From assembly GCA_964502775.1 (NCBI GenBank), contig CAZCYE010000030.1, positions 1-19,077 on the forward strand: a DNA stretch of 19,077 bases. Reading direction: 5' to 3'. The translations under genes were made by a program, and so were the position numbers. Below, in pieces: positions 13,122-19,077 of the stretch. The stretch is from CAZCYE01 sp964502775. Lineage in GTDB: Bacteria; Actinomycetota; Acidimicrobiia; IMCC26256; PALSA-555. The first letter of the stretch is position 1. Each line of letters opens with the position of its first letter. Below the pieces are notes generated by a model that was not told the DNA's origin, did not search any database, and saw nothing but the letters and a program-made list of their open reading frames with translations.

Positions 13122-13343
13122 ATGACCAAGCACAGCGGATGGCGACGGGTACTCGGGCTGGGCGTCCTGGCGACGGTGGCGTACGCCATCTGGCGCGCGA
13201 GTGAAGACCGGCGCGCGGAATCGGGGATCTCGTGGCAGCCCCAGCCCTTCCCGTTCCCGCCCGAGCCGCGTGCCACCGAAAATGGCGGGCCCGGCGGGAC
13301 GGCCGGAGATCGGCCGAGTGAGAGCGCGCCCGGCGGCGAGTAG
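13122..13343 (+). CDS. Small single-pass membrane protein with WxPQPFPFPP motif
   Basis: A 73-aa protein (MTKHSGWRRVLGLGVLATVAYAIWRASEDRR) with one N-terminal membrane helix (about residues 9-26), then SGISWQPQPFPFPPEPR and a disordered Gly/Pro/Ser/Glu tail. I recall similar short actinobacterial proteins with a membrane helix and a W-x-PQPFPFPP segment, but no function is known to me. It could instead start at TTG 13119. Its stop (13341-13343) abuts the convergent serA stop with no base between. Confidence 0.75.
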   Translation: MTKHSGWRRVLGLGVLATVAYAIWRASEDRRAESGISWQPQPFPFPPEPRATENGGPGGTAGDRPSESAPGGE

Positions 13344-14930
13344 CTAGTCGAGCTCGATGGCGCGCGCATCGAGCACACCAGGCTCGGAACGCAGCCGTTC
13401 GACCACGTCGCTTCCTACCGCGGAGTACGTGGAGATGGCCATGAGCGCCGCGGCCCCCTCGGCGTTGGTCCCCACATCCATGTCGGCGATGTTCACCCCG
13501 GCGTCCCCGAGGATCGAGCCGACTCGGCCGATCCTCCCGGGCTCGTCGGCGTTGCGCACCACGAGCATGTGGCTCGATGGGGGCAGGTCGACACTGTGGT
13601 CGTCGATGCCCACGATCCTGGGTACGGCACGCTTGCCGAACAGTGTGCCCGCCACGTGCACCGATCGGTCACCCACTCGCCCGCGCAGCGTGATCAAGTT
13701 CACGTAGTCGAGCGCGGATGACGATGTCGTCTCGCGCACCTTCATGCCACGGGACTCCGCGAGCTGGGGCGCGTTCACGAACGACACGGGCTCGTCCACC
13801 ACCGCGCCGAGCACACCCTTGAGCACGCCCAGGGTCAGCACGCGGCAGTCGTAGTCGGCGATCTCGCCCTCGTAGGCAACCTCGAGCGTGTCGGCGGCAC
13901 CGCCGGCGAGCCCCGTGAACAGCCGTCCCAACCGCTCCGCGAGCGGGAGGAAGGGCTGCACGGTGGCGCTCGCCTCCTTGGCCGCGAGGTTCACCGCGTA
14001 GGGCACGAACTCTCCCCGCAACGCCAGGATGACCTGCTCGGCGATGGTCTGACCGGCCTTGTCCTGGGCCTCCTGGGTGGACGCGCCCAAATGCGGCGTG
14101 ACCACCACGCCGTCGAGCCCGAACAGTGGTGAAGCGGTCGTGGGCTCGGTGGCGAACACGTCGAGGGCCGCGCCGGCGATGCGCCCGGAGCGCACCGCGT
14201 CGGCGAGCGCGGCCTCGTCCACGATGCCGCCCCGAGCGGTGTTCACGATGCGCAGGCCGGGCTTGGCGTGCGCAAGCAGATCCGCATCGACGAGCCCGAT
14301 CGTGTCGGGCGTCTTGGGGAGGTGGATCGTCATGAAATCGGCCTGCAGCACGAGTTCGTCGAGTGTTCCCACCATGCTCACGCCGAGCTGGCGGGACCGC
14401 TCGGGGCTCACGAACGGGTCGTAGGCGAGGAGGTGCATCCCGAACGCCAACGCGCGTTGGGCAACGAGCACCCCGACGCGCCCGAGGCCGACGATGCCCA
14501 ACGTCTTGCCGTGCAGCTCCGTCCCCTCCCAGCGGGCCCGCTCCCACGCCCCGGACGTGAGCTGCGCGTGCGCCTGGGGGACGTTGCGGGCCTGGGCGAG
14601 CAGCAGGGCCATCGTGTGCTCGGCGGCCGACACCACGTTGGACTGGGGCGCGTTCACGACCATCACGCCGCGGCGGGTGGCGGCCTCCACGTCGACGTTG
14701 TCGAGCCCGATCCCGGCCCGGCCCACGACCACGAGGTCCGAGGCGGCCTCGAGCAACGCGTCGTCCACGACCGTGGCGCTGCGGATCACCAGCGCCGCCG
14801 CGCCCGGGATCTCGGCCCGGAGCTGCTCGGCGCTCAACCCGAGTCGCACCTCCACGTCGAGACCAGCGGCACGGAGGGCGTCGAGGCCCAGCTCGGCCAG
14901 CTCCTCGGCGACGACCACCCGCGATCCCAC
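13344..14930 (-). CDS. serA: D-3-phosphoglycerate dehydrogenase
   Basis: A 528-aa enzyme catalysing the first step of serine synthesis, 3-phosphoglycerate to 3-phosphohydroxypyruvate with NAD. The substrate/NAD domains contain GRAGIGLDNVD, the dinucleotide fold GIVGLGRVG (residues 146-153), NTARGGIVDEAAL and the catalytic-His segment HLGASTQEAQ. The allosteric substrate-binding domain and a C-terminal ACT domain (about 455-528, HMLVVRNADEPGRIGRVGSIL) give the long actinobacterial form, which is serine-regulated in mycobacteria. It starts at GTG 14930 with no Shine-Dalgarno; TAGCCT six bases upstream on the minus strand is a good leaderless -10 and lies inside a repeat copy. The sequence upstream of 14983 is a gap. 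Confidence 0.96.
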   Translation of the reverse strand: MGSRVVVAEELAELGLDALRAAGLDVEVRLGLSAEQLRAEIPGAAALVIRSATVVDDALLEAASDLVVVGRAGIGLDNVDVEAATRRGVMVVNAPQSNVVSAAEHTMALLLAQARNVPQAHAQLTSGAWERARWEGTELHGKTLGIVGLGRVGVLVAQRALAFGMHLLAYDPFVSPERSRQLGVSMVGTLDELVLQADFMTIHLPKTPDTIGLVDADLLAHAKPGLRIVNTARGGIVDEAALADAVRSGRIAGAALDVFATEPTTASPLFGLDGVVVTPHLGASTQEAQDKAGQTIAEQVILALRGEFVPYAVNLAAKEASATVQPFLPLAERLGRLFTGLAGGAADTLEVAYEGEIADYDCRVLTLGVLKGVLGAVVDEPVSFVNAPQLAESRGMKVRETTSSSALDYVNLITLRGRVGDRSVHVAGTLFGKRAVPRIVGIDDHSVDLPPSSHMLVVRNADEPGRIGRVGSILGDAGVNIADMDVGTNAEGAAALMAISTYSAVGSDVVERLRSEPGVLDARAIELD

Positions 14931-14933
14931 GAC

Positions 14934-14983
14934 GTGAGGCTAGCGACCGCGAGCCGGGTATCCCGGCGAGCAGCGAGCCGGGC
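14934..14983 (+). repeat. Repeat copy 1, abutting serA and the N gap
   Basis: This 50-base unit starts GTGAGGCTAGCGACCGCGAG, continues through the CCGGGTATCCCGG inverted repeat and ends CAGCGAGCCGGGC. It is identical to 15084-15133. Its minus strand supplies TAGCCT (14942-14937), the candidate -10 of serA. Confidence 0.95.
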
Positions 14984-15083
14984 NNNNNNNNNNNNNNNNN
15001 NNNNNNNNNNNNNNNNNNNNNNNNNNNNNNNNNNNNNNNNNNNNNNNNNNNNNNNNNNNNNNNNNNNNNNNNNNNNNNNNNNN
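14984..15083. other. Assembly gap of 100 N
   Basis: Exactly 100 unknown bases, the usual placeholder for a scaffold join of unknown length. Both flanks are the same 50-base repeat, so the join may be a repeat-collapsed region or two contig ends that really overlap. Confidence 0.99.
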
Positions 15084-15133
15084 GTGAGGCTAGCGACCGC
15101 GAGCCGGGTATCCCGGCGAGCAGCGAGCCGGGC
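15084..15133 (+). repeat. Repeat copy 2, right flank of the N gap
   Basis: Identical over 50 bases to 14934-14983. It is followed by a spacer with the hairpin GGTGC-GAA-GCACC (15146-15158) and then copy 3, giving a period of about 89 bases. Confidence 0.95.
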
Positions 15134-15171
15134 CCCGAGCGGGCCGGTGCGAAGCACCAAGAGCGGGACAG

Positions 15172-15221
15172 ATGAGGCTAGCGACCGCGAGCCGGGTATC
15201 CCGGCGAGCAGCGAGCCGGGC
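15172..15221 (+). repeat. Repeat copy 3, just downstream of the aminotransferase gene
   Basis: It matches copies 1 and 2 at all but the first base (ATGAGGCTAGC... to ...AGCGAGCCGGGC). It ends ten bases before the aminotransferase stop codon. Together with copies 1 and 2 it fills most of the roughly 300 non-coding bases between that gene and serA; I see no gene there. Confidence 0.95.
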
Positions 15222-15230
15222 TCCGATTCG

Positions 15231-16421
15231 CTACCGGAGCAGCGCGCGGATCCGATCGATTCCCTCGGCGATGTCAGCGTCGGCGACCGCGAAGCACATG
15301 CGCATGTACCCCGGAGCGCCGAAGGCCTCGCCGGGCACCACGGCCACCCGAGCCTCGTCGAGCAACACGTCGGCGAACTCGAGGCTCGTGGCCACGGGGC
15401 GCCCCGCGATCTCACGACCCAGTGCCCCGGCGACCGAGGGGAAGCAGTAGAAGGCGCCCTCGGGCTCGAGGCACGAGATGCCGGGGATCGCGTTGAGCCC
15501 TTCGTACATCACCGCGCCGCGGCGCGCGTACACCGACCGCATCTCGGCCACGGCCTCGAGCCCGCCGGCGACCGCGGCGAGCGCGGCGCGCTGGGCCACG
15601 TTGCTCACGTTGGAGGTGGTGTGCGACTGGAGACTGGTGGCGGCGTCGATCACGTCGAGCGGCCCGATCATCCAGCCGACGCGCCATCCGGTCATCGCGT
15701 AGGTCTTGGCGACGCCGTTGAGGATCACGCAGGTGTCGGCGAGCTCGGGCACGAGCGCGGGCATCGAGGTGAAGCGATGGTCGCCGAAGGTGAGGTGCTC
15801 GTAGATCTCGTCGGTGACCACCCAGATCCCGTGCTCGAGCGCCCAGCGCCCCAGCGCCTCCACCTCGTCGGGTGGGTACACCGCGCCGGTGGGATTGCTG
15901 GGCGACACGAACAGCAACGCCTTCGTGCGTGGTGTGCGGGCCGCCTCGCACTGGTCCACGCTCACCCGGAAGGCAGCCTGCTCATCGGTGGGCAGCACCA
16001 CCGACCGGCCCCCGGCGAGCGTGATCGCCTCGGGGTAGGTGGTCCAGTAGGGCGCCGGCAGCAGCACCTCGTCGCCGGGGTCGAGCAGCGCGCGGAACGT
16101 GTTGTACACCGCGTGCTTGCCACCGTTGGTCACGAGCACCTGGGCGGCGTCGCACTCGAAGCCCGAGTCGCGCGCGGTCTTGGCCGCGATCGCCGCTCGC
16201 AGCTCGGGGAGCCCGGGCGTCGGCGAGTAGTGGTGGTTCGCCGGGTCGGCGCACGCGGCTTCGGCCGCGGCCACGATGTGGGCCGGGGTCGGGAAGTCGG
16301 GCTCACCGGCCCCGAAGCCGACGACCGAGGTTCCCTTGGCGCGCAGGGCGCGGGCCTTGGCGTCCACGGCGAGCGTGGCCGACGGGGTGATCGACGAGAT
16401 GGCGGCGGAGACCCGGGACAC
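15231..16421 (-). CDS. Class I PLP aminotransferase, aspartate aminotransferase type
   Basis: A 396-aa fold-type I aminotransferase, most like the bacterial AspC/AspAT Ib group (N-terminus VSAAISSITPSATLAVDAKARALRAKG). Visible marks: FGAGEPDFPTP, the Asn-Pro-Thr substrate segment SPSNPTGAV, VVTDEIYEHL, the PLP lysine K239 in LNGVAKTYAMTGWRVGW, and the C-terminal Arg in YMRMCFA. It likely interconverts aspartate and oxaloacetate with glutamate, though related enzymes accept prephenate or other keto acids. GTG 16421 is preferred: GAGGAT lies six bases upstream (leaderless -10, or GAGG as ribosome site). ATG 16442 would add seven residues. It follows the helicase by 26 bases and is probably co-transcribed. 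Confidence 0.92.
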   Translation of the reverse strand: MSRVSAAISSITPSATLAVDAKARALRAKGTSVVGFGAGEPDFPTPAHIVAAAEAACADPANHHYSPTPGLPELRAAIAAKTARDSGFECDAAQVLVTNGGKHAVYNTFRALLDPGDEVLLPAPYWTTYPEAITLAGGRSVVLPTDEQAAFRVSVDQCEAARTPRTKALLFVSPSNPTGAVYPPDEVEALGRWALEHGIWVVTDEIYEHLTFGDHRFTSMPALVPELADTCVILNGVAKTYAMTGWRVGWMIGPLDVIDAATSLQSHTTSNVSNVAQRAALAAVAGGLEAVAEMRSVYARRGAVMYEGLNAIPGISCLEPEGAFYCFPSVAGALGREIAGRPVATSLEFADVLLDEARVAVVPGEAFGAPGYMRMCFAVADADIAEGIDRIRALLR

Positions 16422-16447
16422 GCCGTCATCCTCGCATGGCATCGAGC

Positions 16448-17620
<1,173 letters not shown>

Positions 17621-17787
17621 GAATGTTCACTCCTACGGGTGTGGGAACGCCGCAAGGATGGCGGCGCCGGGTCGTCCCCGACGGCCCGGACACTCCGAGT
17701 GAGCTGAGGAAGACCCGACCGGCACCGGCGGTGCCTGTCAGATCACGAGCATACACCGGCACGGATTGGCCTCCGTGCACGACGCGT
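17621..17787 (-). promoter_or_regulatory. 5' region of the helicase gene
   Basis: A 167-base gap before the helicase. On the minus strand TATGCT (17753-17748) fits the TANNNT -10 pattern, without a good -35. It would give a leader of about 120 bases, which contains the hairpin GGCACC-GCC-GGTGCC. Helicases of this kind often have long leaders, but no known RNA element is recognised. Confidence 0.3.
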
Positions 17788-18876
17788 TCAGGCGCGGCCG
17801 TGCTCGATCTTCGGGTCACGGCAGGTTCGGGGGGCGCTGACCGGGTTGCAGCGCACCTGGATCCGCCGGTCGATGCGCGCCACGTAGACGGACGACCATG
17901 GCTTGGCCGATCCGGGGACGGGGTAGTCGGTGCTCACCCAGTGCGCGCCGCTGGCGAACGCGGCGTCGCGTCGGGTCGTGTCACCCGAGCGCGGCGTCTC
18001 CACGGGGAGATCGGCCCGGGTGCGGACGAGGTAGCCCCGAGCCACCAGGTCGCGGATCCGGGCCGTGTTGGACCCTTGCGGGTCGTCGATCTTCACCACC
18101 GCGGCGTCGGGCTCGCCCGGGATCGACGACGTGAACATCACACGCCCCTCGAGCGACGGATGACCGGCGACGTAGAGGTCGTGCACGATGCCGCCCCTCG
18201 ACAGCACGAACATGAAGCGGCCCCGCAGCTCGTCGAGCCTTGGCCAGCCGTCACGCAGGACCGCGGCTTCGAGCGTCGGACGCCGACCCCGGACGTCGTC
18301 GGGTACGAGCAGCTGCTCGGGTGCGAACACCGAGCGGATCTCGGCATCGAGGTCGTCGAGCAGCGCGGCCGTGATGGAGCTGTCCCTCGGCTCCACCAGC
18401 ACCGCGATCGGCGCATGACGGGGGTGGGCCGCCGACCAGTTCCGGGCCGCCTCGAGACACGTGACGAGCAGTTCGCAGTTGGCGTTCATGTCACGGTCCT
18501 TGATGTGGAACACCTTCCAGCCCGGCACGCCCAGGGGCCGCCAGCGGTCGCCGTCGGGATCCGCGAACACGTCGAGCTCGAGCTGGCGCACGCCGTAGCC
18601 GCCGAGCTGCTCGGGGATCGGGGGCTGCGCGTAGTCGAGGTTGGACGGCCCGGGCGTGAAGAAGCCGAACACGTCCTCGATGAACGAGTCGGGAGGAAGG
18701 TGGTAGCTGTTGTGCGTACCGACGGCCTGGATCTCGTTGAGCCGCAGGGCGGGCGCTCGGGGGGGCGCTGGCTCGTCGGGCTCGTCGAGGAGCAGGACGA
18801 CGCCTGCCGCGACGGCGACTCCGACCGCCGCCACCGCCGCGGCCCACCTCGCTCGTTTGGCCCCTCTGCTGTGCAT
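17788..18876 (-). CDS. Secreted PI-specific phospholipase C-like protein (SaPLC1 type)
   Basis: A 362-aa exported or membrane-anchored protein. A basic start and hydrophobic helix (residues 11-30) precede a PI-PLC-like TIM barrel. The catalytic His pair is visible as H55 in QAVGTHNSYH and H124 in VFHIKDRD. The metal/active-site acids sit in QLELDVFADPDGD, and APIAVLVEPRD follows. This layout is that of the Ca2+-dependent PI-PLC family of Streptomyces antibioticus PLC1. It probably cleaves phosphoinositides or related lipids outside the cell. ATG 18876 is preferred over ATG 18924 because the signal peptide then has normal length; TAGCGT (18892-18887) upstream may be the -10. Confidence 0.85.
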   Translation of the reverse strand: MHSRGAKRARWAAAVAAVGVAVAAGVVLLLDEPDEPAPPRAPALRLNEIQAVGTHNSYHLPPDSFIEDVFGFFTPGPSNLDYAQPPIPEQLGGYGVRQLELDVFADPDGDRWRPLGVPGWKVFHIKDRDMNANCELLVTCLEAARNWSAAHPRHAPIAVLVEPRDSSITAALLDDLDAEIRSVFAPEQLLVPDDVRGRRPTLEAAVLRDGWPRLDELRGRFMFVLSRGGIVHDLYVAGHPSLEGRVMFTSSIPGEPDAAVVKIDDPQGSNTARIRDLVARGYLVRTRADLPVETPRSGDTTRRDAAFASGAHWVSTDYPVPGSAKPWSSVYVARIDRRIQVRCNPVSAPRTCRDPKIEHGRA

Positions 18877-18927
18877 CCCGCGGCCAACGCTAGGAGCGTG
18901 GGCGTGGTTCCTACGGCACCACACGGC

Positions 18928-19077
18928 TCAGTGCGCCAAGATGTCTCCCGACTCCACGAGGGCGGGGCGCGATGTCACGGCAAGAAGGACCACTGACCCA
19001 GGACCCTGGCTGGCCGTCGCTGCGGATGATCGTGCCTTGGGGTCTGTGGCCTCCGCTTGCAACGCGGCGGGCTCGAA
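18928..19077 (-). CDS. Possible C-terminal end of an unknown gene, cut by the window edge
   Basis: The minus-strand frame is open from the right edge to TGA at 18928-18930 (about 49 codons, ending LVESGDILAH). GC at third positions is about 73% by hand count, lower than in neighbouring genes, and no family is recognised. It may be chance; the region would otherwise be a 200-base gap with nothing identifiable. Confidence 0.2.
   Translation of the reverse strand, partial: FEPAALQAEATDPKARSSAATASQGPGSVVLLAVTSRPALVESGDILAH

Noticed and set aside
14934..15221. CRISPR array, because of spaced identical repeats
   Set aside because: Only three 50-base copies, one interval is an assembly gap, the other spacer is itself GC-rich palindromic sequence, and no cas genes are present.
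18972..19077. Plus-strand frame MSRQEGPLTQDPGW... open to the right edge
   Set aside because: Third codon positions are poor in G/C for this genome and no family is recognised; a weak GAGGG upstream is not enough.
19040..19077. tRNA-like piece at the right edge (CCGC-TTGCAAC-GCGG followed by CTCGAA on the plus strand, or TTCGAGC on the minus strand)
   Set aside because: On the plus strand the distance from the anticodon-like stem to the T-loop-like part is too short for a tRNA. On the minus strand only a possible 3' end is in view and cannot be tested.

Overview
This window looks like the chromosome of a high-GC actinobacterium, probably of the Acidimicrobiia type. The signs are a GC-rich third codon position, many GTG/TTG starts, several apparently leaderless genes, actinobacterial families (AMIN-like lipoprotein, SaPLC1-type phospholipase, ECF sigma/anti-sigma pair) and a gltX/leu/serA neighbourhood typical of actinobacteria. 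A run of exactly 100 N (14984-15083) shows it is a scaffold, probably from a draft or metagenome assembly. Lineage is inferred from gene content and style, not from a marker gene search.

Layout. 1-2316 (minus): gltX, a YdcF/SanA-like membrane protein, tRNA-Gln(CTG) and a tRNA-Glu(CTC) cut by the left edge. 2439-6779 (minus): a branched-chain amino acid operon leuB-ilvE-cimA-uncharacterised gene, preceded by a promoter, a short leader peptide ending in Leu-Val-Ile-Leu codons, a hairpin and a U-tailed terminator: a candidate attenuator. 6824-7297 (plus): greA, divergent from the leu operon. 7298-8010: mostly non-coding, with two strong hairpins and a small frameshifted gene (minus) carrying an LPXTG-type sorting signal. 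8011-9451 (plus): ECF sigma factor and a one-TM partner with a Gln-Gly repeat tail. 9526-10926 (plus): leuC, without leuD next to it. 11032-13103 (minus): PIG-L deacetylase, AMIN-like lipoprotein/secreted protein, GNAT acetyltransferase. 13122-13343 (plus): small membrane protein. 13344-14930 (minus): serA. 14934-15221: repeat copies around the N gap. 15231-18876 (minus): class I aminotransferase, DEAD-box helicase, and a secreted PI-PLC-like protein.

How the genes work together. CimA makes citramalate from pyruvate and acetyl-CoA. LeuC (with an unseen LeuD) and LeuB can process both citramalate-derived and isopropylmalate-derived intermediates, and IlvE transaminates the final keto acids. 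The window therefore holds much of the threonine-independent isoleucine route and the leucine route, with SerA for serine. GltX sits with the two tRNAs it would charge if, as in most actinobacteria, Gln-tRNA is made through a non-discriminating GluRS and GatCAB.

The most interesting items are the BCAA attenuator upstream of leuB, the disrupted mini LPXTG gene beside the ECF sigma locus, a GC-rich interspersed repeat family with one copy translated inside cimA, and a protein gene whose stop codon lies inside tRNA-Gln.
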